A DNA stretch of 64,000 nucleotides, from the NCBI RefSeq assembly GCF_037023725.1, contig NZ_CP146077.1:1029001-1093000 (forward strand). The letters run 5' to 3'. Below are positions 18,344 to 27,794 of this stretch, in pieces. Source of the stretch: Pseudomonas bubulae (GTDB lineage: Bacteria > Pseudomonadota > Gammaproteobacteria > Pseudomonadales > Pseudomonadaceae). Each line of letters begins with the position of its first letter. Within the stretch, counting starts at the first letter, position 1. Under the pieces are notes generated by a model, which worked only from the letters and a program-made list of their open reading frames with translations, ran no database searches and was not told where the DNA came from. The translations under genes were made by a program, and so were the position numbers.

Positions 18344-19558
18344 TTAGGTCAAAAAGTGCTGCAACAGGTCATTGAGAAACAGCTGGCCCCGGGCAGTTGC
18401 CGCCAGGCGTGACGGTTCGACCTGCAATAAGCCACTTTGTTCGGCTGCTTTGCGTCCAGTGCTCAAGCTGTCCAGTGGTAACCCCGTGCGCTGAGGATAG
18501 AGCGCCGAGTCAACGCCGTCGGTCAGGCGCAAGGCGTTCATTAGAAACTCAAATGGCAGCTCTTCTGCTGTAAGAGCTTTCTCTCCTGCTTGAAAGGATT
18601 TCGCTGGATTCAGGTAGTCCTTTGGCAGACGAGTTTTCCAGGTGCGCACGATACGGCCATCAGGATGGCTCAGTTTGCCGTGGGCGCCAGCGCCGATGCC
18701 GATAAAGTCGCCGAAACTCCAGTAATTGAGATTGTGCCGCGCCGGCCGGCCGGGCTGGGCGTAGGCCGACACTTCGTACTGGGTGTAGCCGTGCTCGGCG
18801 AGCAGCGCTTGACCGGCTTCCTGAATGTCCCACAGGGTGTCGTCTTCCGGCAGCACGGGGGGCTGGTTCCAGAACACCGTGTTGGGCTCCAGGGTCAGCT
18901 GATACCACGACAGATGCGTCGGCTTGAGCGCAATAGCCTGGCGCAGGTCGCTCAGGGCGTCCTCCAGGGACTGATCGGGCAAGCCGTGCATCAGGTCCAG
19001 GTTGAAGTTGTCAAAGCCCGCCAGTCGCGCCATTGAGGCTGCACGCACAGCTTCATCGCCGTTGTGGATGCGACCCAGGGCCTGCAGCTTCTCTTGCTGG
19101 AAGCTCTGGATACCGATCGACAGGCGATTGATGCCCAGCTTGCGGTAAGCCACGAACTTTTCCTGCTCGAATGTGCCCGGGTTGGCTTCCAGGGTGATTT
19201 CGATATCACTGGCAAACGGGATGCGCGCTTCAACGCCTTTTAGCAGGCGCCCCAGAGCGTGTGCGCTGAACAGGCTCGGTGTGCCGCCGCCGAAGAAGAT
19301 CGAGCTGAGCTCGCGACCATAAACAGCGTGCAGGTCCTGATCGAGGTCGGCCAGCAGCGCGTCGACGTATTCTTCTTCGGGCAGCACCGGGCTGGCGGTG
19401 TGGGAGTTGAAGTCGCAATACGGGCATTTGCGCACGCACCACGGAATATGGATATACAGCGACAGAGGGGGCAATTGGCTCAGCGGCGCGCGCGGCGCCT
19501 GCTGGGTAAAGCCAGCCGCGCCCAGATAGAGCGGCTGTGGAGGTGTGTCGTGGGTCAT
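18344..19558 (-). CDS. hemW: HemW-type radical SAM heme chaperone
   Basis: A 404-residue radical SAM protein of the HemW group (formerly annotated as coproporphyrinogen III oxidase). The 4Fe4S cysteines are Cys41, Cys45 and Cys48 in [15 protein letters not shown], followed by [11 protein letters not shown]. The fourth conserved Cys of true HemN oxidases is not seen, in line with a heme chaperone function. Its start overlaps the rdgB stop by 4 nt. Cytoplasmic. Confidence 0.93.
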   Translation of the reverse strand: MTHDTPPQPLYLGAAGFTQQAPRAPLSQLPPLSLYIHIPWCVRKCPYCDFNSHTASPVLPEEEYVDALLADLDQDLHAVYGRELSSIFFGGGTPSLFSAHALGRLLKGVEARIPFASDIEITLEANPGTFEQEKFVAYRKLGINRLSIGIQSFQQEKLQALGRIHNGDEAVRAASMARLAGFDNFNLDLMHGLPDQSLEDALSDLRQAIALKPTHLSWYQLTLEPNTVFWNQPPVLPEDDTLWDIQEAGQALLAEHGYTQYEVSAYAQPGRPARHNLNYWSFGDFIGIGAGAHGKLSHPDGRIVRTWKTRLPKDYLNPAKSFQAGEKALTAEELPFEFLMNALRLTDGVDSALYPQRTGLPLDSLSTGRKAAEQSGLLQVEPSRLAATARGQLFLNDLLQHFLT

Positions 19559-20151
19559 TTCAGGCCCAAACGCTGACGCAGCAAAACCATGGCGCGCGCA
19601 CGGTGGCTCAGCTGGTTTTTCTCCGTGGGGCTGAGTTCGGCGCTGGAGCAGTTGCGCTCCGGTACCCAGAACAGCGGGTCATAGCCGAAACCGTGTTCGC
19701 CGCTGGCTGCAGGCAGGATGCGCCCGTGCCACAGGCCTTCACAGATGATCGGCAGCGGGTCGTCGGCGTGGCGTACCAGTGCCAGCACGCAGACAAACTG
19801 TGCACCGCGCTCTGCCTCGGGCACGTCTTTGAGGGCGTCGAGCAGCTTGGCGTTGTTGGCCGCGTCGCCTTTGCCGTCTGCATAACGTGCCGAATAAATG
19901 CCCGGCGCGCCGCCGAGAAAGTCCACGGCCAGCCCCGAGTCGTCGGCCAGTGCCGGCAAGCCCGAGAGGCGTGCGGCATTGCGGGCTTTAAGAATTGCGT
20001 TCTCAACAAACGACAAGCCGGTTTCTTCCGGCTCAACGCTGCTGAATTCTCCAATCGAGCGCAACTGCACCGACTCGCCGAGCATGGCCTGAAGTTCTTT
20101 GAGTTTGCCGGCGTTGTGGCTAGCCAGTACCAGTTGCGTGAGGTTCATCAT
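19555..20151 (-). CDS. rdgB: dITP/XTP pyrophosphatase
   Basis: A 198-residue Ham1-type enzyme that hydrolyses non-canonical purine triphosphates (dITP, XTP) and keeps them out of DNA. The N-terminal [16 protein letters not shown] and the metal/nucleotide block [25 protein letters not shown] are family signatures. It overlaps hemW and the DUF4426 gene by 4 nt each. Confidence 0.95.
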   Translation of the reverse strand: MMNLTQLVLASHNAGKLKELQAMLGESVQLRSIGEFSSVEPEETGLSFVENAILKARNAARLSGLPALADDSGLAVDFLGGAPGIYSARYADGKGDAANNAKLLDALKDVPEAERGAQFVCVLALVRHADDPLPIICEGLWHGRILPAASGEHGFGYDPLFWVPERNCSSAELSPTEKNQLSHRARAMVLLRQRLGLK

Positions 20152-20591
20152 TCGATTGGAGCGACCATTTGAGAAAATTGGATGGTTTCAGAGGTAGCGC
20201 CGCCTGCCTTCACATCCACTTTGAAGGTGAAGGTCTGCGGCCCGGCCACCGGGAACTGGGCCAGATAATTGATTTCGCCGTTCTTGCCCACCTGACGGAA
20301 GGTCAAGGGTATCGGCTTGGCATCGCCCGTCCGGACCGTGCCTTGAACGTTGGCGGCAATGTTCTTGCCGCCCTTGTTCAGGGTGATGTTGAGCACCGCA
20401 TTGGTTTTGCTGCGGGTGACTTCAAATTCGTTGGCGATTTCCGGCGTCAGGAAAGTCGACGGGAACGCGTTGTAATACACCGTTGTGTCGCCAAACGTCT
20501 GTTGACGCTGGGCAGATGTGCCGTCACCGGCAAAAGCCTGCATGCCAAAACACATCGAAAGCAGTAGTAATCCAATACGACCCATTGTCAC
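20148..20591 (-). CDS. DUF4426 periplasmic protein
   Basis: A 147-residue exported protein with a signal peptide ([20 protein letters not shown], about residues 3-22). The mature part is a beta-rich single domain ([21 protein letters not shown]) matching DUF4426, of unknown function. Coupled by ATGA to rdgB and 20 nt after metW. It is conserved between metW and rdgB in pseudomonads, but nothing in the sequence ties it to methionine. Confidence 0.87.
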   Translation of the reverse strand: MTMGRIGLLLLSMCFGMQAFAGDGTSAQRQQTFGDTTVYYNAFPSTFLTPEIANEFEVTRSKTNAVLNITLNKGGKNIAANVQGTVRTGDAKPIPLTFRQVGKNGEINYLAQFPVAGPQTFTFKVDVKAGGATSETIQFSQMVAPIE

Positions 20592-20611
20592 TCTCCTTAG
20601 AACTTGCTGGT

Positions 20612-21232
20612 TTAGACCGCGACCTGATGATCCTGAAGGCCGGGACTGCTGACACGATAAATGCCAATCTCGCCCAACAGGTTAGGCCATATCTTGCTCG
20701 CCCACCCGTGTCGGTGTTGTTGATCTACGGCAAGGCGGTTGATCACTTGTGCTTCGCGCTCGCGGCACAGCGCCTCGAAGTCTTCGAAAGTGCAGAAGTG
20801 AATGTTCGGCGTGTTGTACCAGGTGTAAGGCAGGAATTCGGAGACCGGCATCCGCCCCTTGCTGGCAAGGTACCAGCGGCAACGCCAGTGGCCGAAGTTC
20901 GGAAAGGTGATGATGCACTGGCGACCGACGCGCAGCATTTCATCGAGGATCCGGTCGGGGTAGTGCACGGCTTGCAGCGCCTGGGTCATGACCACGATAT
21001 CAAAGCTGTTGCTGGCGAAGTTGCCCAGGCCCTTGTCGAGGTCCTGCTCGATGACGTTGATGCCCTTGGCCACACATTCGGCAATGTTGTCCGGGTCGTT
21101 TTCCAGGCCGTAACCGGTGACTTGCTTGTTGTCGCGCAGCCAGCTCAGCAGTTCGCCATCACCACAACCAAGGTCGAGCACGCGGCTGCCGGCGGGGATC
21201 CAGTCTTGGATGATTTCCAGGTCGGCTCTCAT
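20612..21232 (-). CDS. metW: MetW methyltransferase-like protein
   Basis: A 206-residue class I methyltransferase-fold protein. SAM motif I is VLDLGCGDGELLSWL (about 19-33). MetW is paired with MetX in proteobacteria and is needed for full homoserine acyltransferase function in those studied, probably as a partner. It starts 7 nt after the metX stop. Confidence 0.93.
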   Translation of the reverse strand: MRADLEIIQDWIPAGSRVLDLGCGDGELLSWLRDNKQVTGYGLENDPDNIAECVAKGINVIEQDLDKGLGNFASNSFDIVVMTQALQAVHYPDRILDEMLRVGRQCIITFPNFGHWRCRWYLASKGRMPVSEFLPYTWYNTPNIHFCTFEDFEALCREREAQVINRLAVDQQHRHGWASKIWPNLLGEIGIYRVSSPGLQDHQVAV

Positions 21233-21239
21233 GGCGTTC

Positions 21240-22379
21240 TCACAGTTCTATGCGGTTCATGTAATTGCTGAAGGCTTGCAGGTAGCGCGGAATCGGGATC
21301 AGAAAGGCGTCATGGCCTTGCGGAGCGTCGATTTCCAGGTAGCAGACGTCTTTTTTCGCGGCCATCAATGCATCCACCAGCTCCCGCGAGCGGGCCGGCG
21401 AGAAGCGCCAGTCGGTGGTGAACGACATCACGCAGAAGCGTGCCTTGGCCCCGGCAAAAGTTTTGGCCAGGTCGTCGTCAAAGTTGGCCGCCGGGTCGAA
21501 GTAGTCCAGCGCCTTGGTCATCAACAGGTAAGTGTTGGCGTCGAAACGCCCGGAGAACTCTTCGCCCTGATAACGCAGGTAGCTCTCGACCTGGAACTCG
21601 ACGCTGTGGAAGTCGTAGTTGAGGTTTTCGTTCTTCAGGCCACGGCCGAATTTTTCGCCCATCGAGTCATCGGAGAGGTAGGTGATATGCCCGACCATGC
21701 GTGCCAGCATCAGGCCGCGCTTGGGAATCACGCCTTTTTCCTGGAACGAACCGCCGTGGAACTCGGGGTCGGTAAGGATGGCCTGACGAGCGACTTCGTT
21801 GAACGCGATATTTTGCGCGGACAATTTGGGCGCCGAGGCAATCGCCAGGCAATGGCGCAGGCGATCAGGGTAACTGATGCTCCACTGCAGCGCCTGCATG
21901 CCACCCAGGCTGCCGCCGATCACGGCGGCCCATTGGCTGATGCCCAGCCGGTCCGCCAGGCGGGCCTGACTGTGGACCCAATCTTCAACGGTCAACACCG
22001 GGAACTCGGCGCCAAACGGCCGGCCGGTTTCAGGGTTCATGCTGCTTGGGCCGGTAGAACCGTTGCAGCCGCCCAGGTTGTTGAGGCTGACGACGAAGAA
22101 CTTGTTGGTGTCGATTGGCTTGCCGGGACCGATGCAACTGTCCCACCAGCCGGGCTTGCGATCATCGGCGCTGTGGTAGCCCGCCGCGTGATGGTGCCCT
22201 GACAGTGCGTGACAGATGAGTACGGCGTTGCTGGCCGAGGCATTGAGCTGGCCGTAGGTTTCGTAGATCAGATCATAGGCAGGCAGTGAGCGACCGCAGG
22301 CTAGCGCCAGGGGCTCGTTGAAGTGCGCTGTTTGCGGCACGACCAGACCAACGGAATCGGGGGGAAAGGCAGCTGGCAT
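21240..22379 (-). CDS. metX: Homoserine O-acyltransferase MetX (probably succinyl)
   Basis: A 379-residue alpha/beta-hydrolase that activates homoserine for methionine synthesis. The nucleophile is Ser157 in [12 protein letters not shown]; the Asp (TTDWRFSP) and His (QGHDAFL) of the triad are present near the C-terminus. Pseudomonads generally use succinyl-CoA, but donor choice cannot be read here with certainty. The frame is open to an ATG at 22394; the ATG at 22379 is preceded by gcaggg and gives the family N-terminus, so I take it. First gene of the metX-metW-DUF4426-rdgB-hemW-DUF3392 run. Confidence 0.93.
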   Translation of the reverse strand: MPAAFPPDSVGLVVPQTAHFNEPLALACGRSLPAYDLIYETYGQLNASASNAVLICHALSGHHHAAGYHSADDRKPGWWDSCIGPGKPIDTNKFFVVSLNNLGGCNGSTGPSSMNPETGRPFGAEFPVLTVEDWVHSQARLADRLGISQWAAVIGGSLGGMQALQWSISYPDRLRHCLAIASAPKLSAQNIAFNEVARQAILTDPEFHGGSFQEKGVIPKRGLMLARMVGHITYLSDDSMGEKFGRGLKNENLNYDFHSVEFQVESYLRYQGEEFSGRFDANTYLLMTKALDYFDPAANFDDDLAKTFAGAKARFCVMSFTTDWRFSPARSRELVDALMAAKKDVCYLEIDAPQGHDAFLIPIPRYLQAFSNYMNRIEL

Positions 22380-22477
22380 CGACCCTGCTCTCATTTAAAT
22401 GAGGCGTAAGTCTAATGAGCGGGGGGCGTAGCAGCAAGCAATGGTCTGGGCTGATTTTATGACCTGTAGCCAAACTC

Positions 22478-22563
22478 TGTGGGAGCGGGCTTGCTCGCGA
22501 TTGCATCACCGCAGTTTGTCGACCGAGCGCGGTGCCAGTATCGCGAGCAAGCCCGCTCCCACA
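22478..22563. repeat. REP pair upstream of metX and downstream of DUF167 gene
   Basis: Inverted REP pair, 3 nt before the DUF167 stop codon. It separates two same-strand operons (yggS to DUF167, then metX to DUF3392), about 100 nt upstream of the metX start. Confidence 0.9.
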
Positions 22564-22566
22564 GGT

Positions 22567-22857
22567 TCAGGGCCTGGCCAGCCCCGGCAAGTCCGGCAGT
22601 TTTTTGGGTGCATGCAAGCGCACGCGTTTCTGCCGGTTAAGCTCGCCGCTCACCAGGCTGACCTGACTTTTGGCTATGCCGAACGCCTTGGCCAGAAAGG
22701 CCATCAGGTGGGCGTTGGCCTTGCCCTCTACCGGTGGGGCGGTGAGACGGATTTTCAGGCGGTCACCGTGCAGGCCGGCGAACTCGTCGCTGCTGGCCTT
22801 GGGTTGCAGGTGACAGTCGAGAATCAGGTCCTCGCCGTCCCAACGGTAGTAGCTCAT
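22567..22857 (-). CDS. DUF167 (YggU-family) protein
   Basis: A 96-residue cytosolic protein of the DUF167/YggU fold (DLILDCHLQPKASSDEFAG ... RLTAPPVEGKANAHLM). The PPVEGKAN block is the family hallmark. Function unknown. Its start overlaps the YggT stop by 1 nt (TGATG). Confidence 0.93.
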   Translation of the reverse strand: MSYYRWDGEDLILDCHLQPKASSDEFAGLHGDRLKIRLTAPPVEGKANAHLMAFLAKAFGIAKSQVSLVSGELNRQKRVRLHAPKKLPDLPGLARP

Positions 22858-23447
22858 CAGATCAGGCCGAACAAGATGACCGGCATGCCGACGTACATGG
22901 CCAATGGCGGGATCACGAAGCTCTGGATCAGCTGGATCACCATAAACGCCAGGATGGGCGAGATATCCAGGCCGCCCATGCTTGGCAGGAAGCGGCGGAA
23001 CGGGGCCAGGGCAGGTTCGGTGATCTGGTTGACCAGTTCAGCGCCAGGGCTGGTGCTGCCGGGTGCCACCCACGACAGGATCACGCTGATGATCATGGCG
23101 AAGAAGAACACTTTCAAAAACAGCGCAGTCACGCCAATGATCGCCCAGAGCAGCAGGCCAAAGACGTTGAACGACATGTAGCTGAGCGTCAGGACCACGG
23201 CGAAGATCACCATCTGCACGATGATCGCCAGTACCAGCGATGACATGTCCAGGCCGAACAGGCTCGGGATCACCCGGCGCAGCGGCTTGAGCAGCGGCTG
23301 GGTGGCCTTGACGATGAACTGGCACAGCGGGTTGTAGAAGTTCGCCCGCACCAGTTGCAGGATAAACCGCAGCAGTACGATCAGCAGGTAGAGGCTACCC
23401 AGGGTTTGAATCACGAAAATGGCAGCGCCATTAAGTCCGGACATCAT
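22857..23447 (-). CDS. YggT-family membrane protein
   Basis: A 196-residue inner-membrane protein with two YggT repeats, each with two membrane helices (first about 8-28 and 62-85, second about 92-120 and 165-190) around the motif PLLKPLRRVIPS / PALAPFRRFLPS. The family has been linked to osmotic stress and envelope organisation in other bacteria; the role here is unknown. It sits between proC and the DUF167 gene. Confidence 0.92.
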   Translation of the reverse strand: MMSGLNGAAIFVIQTLGSLYLLIVLLRFILQLVRANFYNPLCQFIVKATQPLLKPLRRVIPSLFGLDMSSLVLAIIVQMVIFAVVLTLSYMSFNVFGLLLWAIIGVTALFLKVFFFAMIISVILSWVAPGSTSPGAELVNQITEPALAPFRRFLPSMGGLDISPILAFMVIQLIQSFVIPPLAMYVGMPVILFGLI

Positions 23448-23455
23448 GTGCTCCT

Positions 23456-24274
23456 TTATTGACCCAGTTGTTCGGCCATTTCGGCCGAGCGGTGCGCGGC
23501 GGCACTCAATGCTTTTTCGACCGTGGCGGCAAAGCCGTCGGCCTGGAATGACTTGATCGCTGCTTCAGTAGTACCGGCAGGCGAGGTCACGCGGCGGCGC
23601 AGCTCGGCAGCATCGACATCGCTGGCCACGGCCATGTGCGCGGCACCCAGTGCAGTCTGCTCGGCAAGCTGCTTGGCCACGTCACGGGGCAGGCCGAGCT
23701 TGACGCCGGCATCGGTCATGGCTTCGATCAACAGGAAGAAGTACGCCGGGCCGCTGCCGGACACGGCAGTCACGGCATCGATCTGCGCTTCGCTGTCCAC
23801 CCACACCACAATGCCCACGGCACTTAGCAGTTGTTCAGCCTGCTGGCGTTGCTCGGCGGTAACATCGGCGGTGGCAAACAGGCCACTTACGCCCTTGCCC
23901 AGCAGGGCCGGGGTGTTGGGCATGCAGCGTACCAGCGGCTGGTTGCCCAGCCAGTCAAGCAGGCTGGCGCAGGTAATGCCGGCGGCAATGGATACCAGCA
24001 ATTGATGGGGCTTGAGGTGCGGGCGCAGGTCCTGGCACACGGCTTTCATGGCCTGTGGCTTGACCGCGATCACGATCACATCGGCGTCCTGAATGGCTTG
24101 CGCGTTATCGGCAAACAGTTCGATGCCATGCTCGGCGGCCACTTTGGCCCGCGTCTCGGCACCCGGATCGCTGGCGCGGATCTGTGCTGCATCCAGGCCT
24201 TTGGCTAACAGGCCGCCGATCAAGCTGGAAGCCATGTTGCCGGCGCCGATAAAGGCAATACGCATTTTGCTCAT
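23456..24274 (-). CDS. proC: Pyrroline-5-carboxylate reductase
   Basis: A 272-residue NAD(P)H enzyme that makes L-proline from pyrroline-5-carboxylate. The N-terminal Rossmann motif is AFIGAGNMASSLIGGLL, and the C-terminal ProC signature is VTSPAGTTEAAIKSF (about 231-245). aagga lies 6 nt before the first ATG, supporting the start at MSKMRIA. It follows yggS by 33 nt. Confidence 0.96.
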   Translation of the reverse strand: MSKMRIAFIGAGNMASSLIGGLLAKGLDAAQIRASDPGAETRAKVAAEHGIELFADNAQAIQDADVIVIAVKPQAMKAVCQDLRPHLKPHQLLVSIAAGITCASLLDWLGNQPLVRCMPNTPALLGKGVSGLFATADVTAEQRQQAEQLLSAVGIVVWVDSEAQIDAVTAVSGSGPAYFFLLIEAMTDAGVKLGLPRDVAKQLAEQTALGAAHMAVASDVDAAELRRRVTSPAGTTEAAIKSFQADGFAATVEKALSAAAHRSAEMAEQLGQ

Positions 24275-24307
24275 AACCGATCCTTATAAAAAATGAGACA
24301 GGCCGTT

Positions 24308-24994
24308 TCAGGCCTGGCCGTAGTCGCGGGCGCCAAATAATGCCGTGCCGATGCGTACCCAGGTGGCGCCTTGGGCAATCGCAGACTCCAGGTCATGGCT
24401 CATGCCCATTGAAAGCGTATCAAGGCCCATGTCCAGGCTTTCTTGCAATGTGCGTACTGTCGCAAAGGCTGCGTCCTGCTCGGCGCGGTCCTCCGTGGGC
24501 TCGGGTATCGCCATCAGGCCGCGCAGTTTCAAGCGTGGCAGGGCGCTGATGGCGGCCGCCAGCGCAGGAAGGTCTGCCGGGGTACAGCCCGACTTGCTGG
24601 CCTCACCGCTGACATTGACCTGAATGCAGATATTGAGCGGCGGCAGGTTTGCCGGGCGCTGTTCAGACAGGCGCTGGGCAATTTTGAGCCGGTCAACGGA
24701 ATGCACCCACGCAAAATGCTCGGCGATGTCGCGCGTCTTGTTCGATTGAATGGGGCCGATGAAGTGCCAACACAAGGGCAGGTCGGCTAATTCGAGCTGT
24801 TTGGCGCGGGCTTCCTGCAGGTAGTTTTCGCCAAAGTCGCGAATGCCCGCGGCATGGGCTTCACGCAGCGCGCCAGCAGGTTTGGTCTTGCTGACAGCGA
24901 GTAGATGAATGCTCGTTACATCACGTTGCACAGCCAGTGCGGCTGCACGGATGCGCGCCTCAACCCGGGCAATGTTGCCTGCTATCGTGGACAT
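24308..24994 (-). CDS. YggS-family PLP homeostasis protein
   Basis: A 228-residue PLP-binding TIM-barrel protein (PLPBP/PipY/YggS) with the cofactor lysine Lys36 in LLAVSKTKP and the phosphate loop SMGMSHDLESAIAQG near the C-terminus. No enzyme activity is known; it balances vitamin B6 pools. First gene of yggS-proC-yggT-DUF167. In P. aeruginosa the divergent neighbour is pilT; here it is missing and a possible remnant of its 5' end lies just upstream. Confidence 0.94.
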   Translation of the reverse strand: MSTIAGNIARVEARIRAAALAVQRDVTSIHLLAVSKTKPAGALREAHAAGIRDFGENYLQEARAKQLELADLPLCWHFIGPIQSNKTRDIAEHFAWVHSVDRLKIAQRLSEQRPANLPPLNICIQVNVSGEASKSGCTPADLPALAAAISALPRLKLRGLMAIPEPTEDRAEQDAAFATVRTLQESLDMGLDTLSMGMSHDLESAIAQGATWVRIGTALFGARDYGQA

Positions 24995-25051
24995 TCGTGT
25001 AAGCCCGCTGTTGTGAAAGTCAGCGGCATTCTACTGGAATTGGGAGGGGGG

Positions 25052-25102
25052 ATGGATATCGCTGACCTGGTTGGCATGCAGCCGCTGGAAGCGGCTGCAT
25101 GA
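25052..25102 (+). pseudogene. Possible 5' remnant of pilT (deletion scar)
   Basis: A 16-codon ORF with a strong ribosome binding site (gggaggggg directly before the ATG) reads MDIADLVGMQPLEAAA. The first six residues resemble the PilT start MDITEL, the strand and position (divergent from yggS) are those of pilT in P. aeruginosa, and the ribosome binding site is far better than a random short ORF needs. From codon 9 it runs into a 10-bp hairpin that belongs to the NlpC/P60 gene's 3' end. I infer that pilT and pilU were deleted here. Six residues is weak evidence; it may also be chance. Confidence 0.35.
25076..25100 (-). terminator. Hairpin downstream of the NlpC/P60 gene
   Basis: ATGCAGCCGC and GCGGCTGCAT form a perfect 10-bp stem with a 5-nt loop, 13 nt after the stop of the leftward NlpC/P60 gene. 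There is no T-tract, so termination is uncertain. Confidence 0.4.
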
Positions 25103-25113
25103 TTTGCCTGCGC

Positions 25114-25761
25114 TTAGCGTTGCACAACCTGCAGCGCGCCTTTCTCTTTAGGCAGCACACGCTTGGCAACCACATAGTGGTTCTGCCAGTAAGGCTTTTG
25201 CAGCGTGTCGATAGTCACCGACTTGCCGCGACGCGGAGCGTGGATAAAGCGGTCGTTGCCCAGGTAGATGGCAACGTGGTTGACCTTGCGGCTCTTGATG
25301 TTGAAAAACAGCAAGTCGCCAGGCTTCAAGTCCTTGCGCTCGACCTTTTGGCCATGGCCGCTGGCCATTTCGCTGGAGGTGCGTGGCAAATCAACGGCGG
25401 CCACGTCATTAAAGGCGTATTTGACCAGCCCGCTGCAGTCGAACCCTTTACTTGGGCTGCTGCCGCCCCAACGATAAGGGGTGCCCAGCACGTTGACGGC
25501 GCGGCTCAGCACCGTGCTGCTCTGCTTGTTGGCGGCGGCCAGGGAAGCGGCCGCAATTTTGCCCGGGGCCTTGCGGTGGGCTTTACTGGAGGCAGGACGT
25601 GCTACGGTCTTGCTGGTAGAGGCAACATAAGGCGCACTCGCAGATGACTTTGCGGTGTAGCCGGTGAAGCCCGAAGGAAGGTGTTGCTCACGATTGGTGG
25701 CGTGGGCGGCCAGTGGCAATAATAGGCAAATGGTTAGCCATGTCTTGAATATAGGACGCAT
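25114..25761 (-). CDS. C40 (NlpC/P60) peptidoglycan endopeptidase
   Basis: A 215-residue exported cysteine peptidase with a signal peptide (about 1-21), a Ser/Ala/Lys-rich linker (about 30-85) and a C-terminal NlpC/P60 domain. Catalytic residues are Cys109 (FDCSG), His162 (NHVAIY) and His174 (FIHAP). By family it cuts peptide stems in peptidoglycan (gamma-D-Glu/mDAP bond). There is no lipobox cysteine, so it is probably periplasmic and soluble. The upstream 250-nt region is AT-rich. Confidence 0.92.
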   Translation of the reverse strand: MRPIFKTWLTICLLLPLAAHATNREQHLPSGFTGYTAKSSASAPYVASTSKTVARPASSKAHRKAPGKIAAASLAAANKQSSTVLSRAVNVLGTPYRWGGSSPSKGFDCSGLVKYAFNDVAAVDLPRTSSEMASGHGQKVERKDLKPGDLLFFNIKSRKVNHVAIYLGNDRFIHAPRRGKSVTIDTLQKPYWQNHYVVAKRVLPKEKGALQVVQR

Positions 25762-26013
25762 TCGGCAGGGCTCAATGGTTATAAACGCGAAACTTTATAA
25801 CAGCTTTTTTGTCCTTTCTCAGGCCATTTGTCAGGTGGACTGTAGGGTCAATTTCCGTAACGATGATGGCAAATTGTCGCATGGCGAGGGTGCAGGTCAG
25901 GTAACACAAGGCTTTGCGCCAATTTCTGTAAGACACTTTTACCTTTTGCACGACAGTAAAAAAGTCACAAAAAACTTCACAATATTTTTCTATCAGCAGC
26001 AAAGAGGGCATTT

Positions 26014-26430
26014 ATGAGCGGCTATCGAGACGATGTTCAGCGCGATACTCACAGCAAAGTGCTGGGCTATTTGCTGTGGATTTTTGGTTTCCTGGGCGCG
26101 CACCGCTTTTATTACGGCAAGCCGGTAACCGGGACGATCTGGTTTTTCACCCTGGGCTTGTTGGGTATTGGCTGGTTGATCGACTTGTTCCTGATCCCGA
26201 GCATGGACCGTGAAGCCGACTTGCGGTTTACCGCAGGTAATACTGACTACAGCGTGGCCTGGATTCTGCTGACGTTTCTGGGCGTCTTGGGCGTACATCG
26301 GATGTACATGGGCAAATGGATCACAGGGATCATTTACCTGTTCACCGGCGGTTTTTTCCTGATCGGCGTCCTGTATGACTTCTGGACTCTGAACGATCAG
26401 ATTTCGATCAAGAACGCAGAGCGTCGTTAA
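26014..26430 (+). CDS. TM2-domain membrane protein with two TM2 repeats
   Basis: A 138-residue inner-membrane protein containing two TM2 units. Each has the pattern of a helix, a short loop with GxHRxYxGK (GAHRFYYGKPVTG at about 28-40, GVHRMYMGKWITG at about 89-101) and a second helix ending in a DLF/DFW-type motif. The function is unknown; TM2 repeats elsewhere may be receptor-like. gagg lies close to the ATG. It is divergent from the NlpC/P60 gene and ends at a short REP hairpin. Confidence 0.9.
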   Translation: MSGYRDDVQRDTHSKVLGYLLWIFGFLGAHRFYYGKPVTGTIWFFTLGLLGIGWLIDLFLIPSMDREADLRFTAGNTDYSVAWILLTFLGVLGVHRMYMGKWITGIIYLFTGGFFLIGVLYDFWTLNDQISIKNAERR

Positions 26431-26447
26431 GACACAAATCCTGCCTA

Positions 26448-26499
26448 TGTGGGAGCGAGCCTGCTCGCGAATGATCTTCGCGAGCAGGCTCGCTCCCAC
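26448..26499. repeat. Short REP hairpin, GAGCGAGCCTGCTCGCGA variant
   Basis: Only about 52 nt: two inverted variant REP arms joined by about 10 nt, forming one long perfect hairpin between convergent genes. Distinct from the standard 87-nt pairs. Confidence 0.88.
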
Positions 26500-26522
26500 G
26501 ACTACAGGTTATTGGTAGCGCG

Positions 26523-27794
26523 TTAGCCTTCGTAACTGATCCGCCCATCTACCAGCGTGTAACGCACGGCACTCGGCAGGCAATGGCCGAGGAACGGGCA
26601 GTTGTCGCCTTTGGAGTGCCATTGTTCACCGACCAGGGTCGAGGCCGCCGGGTCAAACAGCACCAGGTCCGCCGCCGAACCCACTGCCAGCTTGCCGGCT
26701 GGCAGGCGCAAGGCGTCAGCCGGGCCAGCGCTCAGGCGGTTGAGCAGCGTCGGCAGGTCGAGCAAGCCGTCTTCCACCAATGTCATCGCCAGCGGTAGCA
26801 GCACTTCAACACTGCTCATGCCCGGTTCGGTCGCGCCGAATGGTGCCAGTTTGGCATCGCGTTCGTGGGGCTGGTGATGGCTGGAGATGGCTTGCACCAC
26901 GCCCGACTTCACAGCTTCGCGCAGGCCGTCACGGTCGGCGCGGGTGCGCAGTGGCGGTTGCACATGGTAAACGCTGGAAAAATCCACCAGCGCTTCGTCA
27001 GTCAGAATCAACTGATACAAGGCTACATCCGCAGTGACTTTCAGGCCACGAGCCTGGGCCTGAGCGATCAGGGCCACGCCACGGGCGCTGGTCAGCTGGC
27101 TGAAGTGTGCGCGCACGCCACTTTGTTCAACCAGCAGCAGGTCGCGGGCCAGGGCTACGGTTTCGGCGGTTTCCGGAATGCCCGGCAAGCCTCGGAACGC
27201 AGCCATTGCACCGTCGTGGGCAATCCCGCCTTCGGCCAGATCACGATCCTGGGAGTGGAAGATCACCGTCAGGTCGAACGTGGCGGCGTACTCCAGTGCC
27301 CGGCACAGGGTGCGGGTGTTGCTGAAACTGTTGAGGCCGTTGCCAAATGCCACGCAGCCCGCGTCACGCAGGGCGATCAGTTCGGCCAGTTGCTCGCCGT
27401 CCAGGCCTTTGCTCAATGCACCGATCGGGAACACCTTGCAGTTACCGGCTTCGCGGGCGCGGTCAAGGATCAGCTCGGCAACGGCCGAGGTGTCCAGCAC
27501 CGGCTTGGTGTGCGGTGGGCAGCACAGGCTGGTGACGCCACCGGCCGCAGCCGCGCGGGTCTCGCTGGCGATGGTGCCTTTGCGGCTGTAGCCCGGTTCA
27601 CGCAGGGCAACGTTGAGGTCAACCAGCCCGGGGGCGGCCACCAGGCCTTTGGCTTCGATGGTTTGCGTCGGGGTGAAACCGGCTGGCGCTGCGCCAATGG
27701 CAACGATCTTGCCGGCCTCCAGGTGCAGGTCAGTCACTTGATCCAGCTGGCTGGTCGGATCAATTACACGGGCGCCGAGAATGCTGAGCTTCAC
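26523..27794 (-). CDS. Non-catalytic dihydroorotase-like PyrC subunit of aspartate carbamoyltransferase
   Basis: A 423-residue dihydroorotase homologue that is probably inactive. Where active enzymes carry the metal-binding HxH pair, this one reads [14 protein letters not shown] (about residues 57-70), so both histidines are gone. In pseudomonads such a pseudo-DHOase is needed for PyrB to form its active dodecameric complex. Its start overlaps the pyrB stop by 4 nt. A functional pyrC must lie elsewhere. Confidence 0.94.
   Translation of the reverse strand: MKLSILGARVIDPTSQLDQVTDLHLEAGKIVAIGAAPAGFTPTQTIEAKGLVAAPGLVDLNVALREPGYSRKGTIASETRAAAAGGVTSLCCPPHTKPVLDTSAVAELILDRAREAGNCKVFPIGALSKGLDGEQLAELIALRDAGCVAFGNGLNSFSNTRTLCRALEYAATFDLTVIFHSQDRDLAEGGIAHDGAMAAFRGLPGIPETAETVALARDLLLVEQSGVRAHFSQLTSARGVALIAQAQARGLKVTADVALYQLILTDEALVDFSSVYHVQPPLRTRADRDGLREAVKSGVVQAISSHHQPHERDAKLAPFGATEPGMSSVEVLLPLAMTLVEDGLLDLPTLLNRLSAGPADALRLPAGKLAVGSAADLVLFDPAASTLVGEQWHSKGDNCPFLGHCLPSAVRYTLVDGRISYEG

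Noticed and set aside
26014..26430. TM2 gene as part of a phage or toxin system
   Set aside because: No partner gene, and neighbours are core genes.
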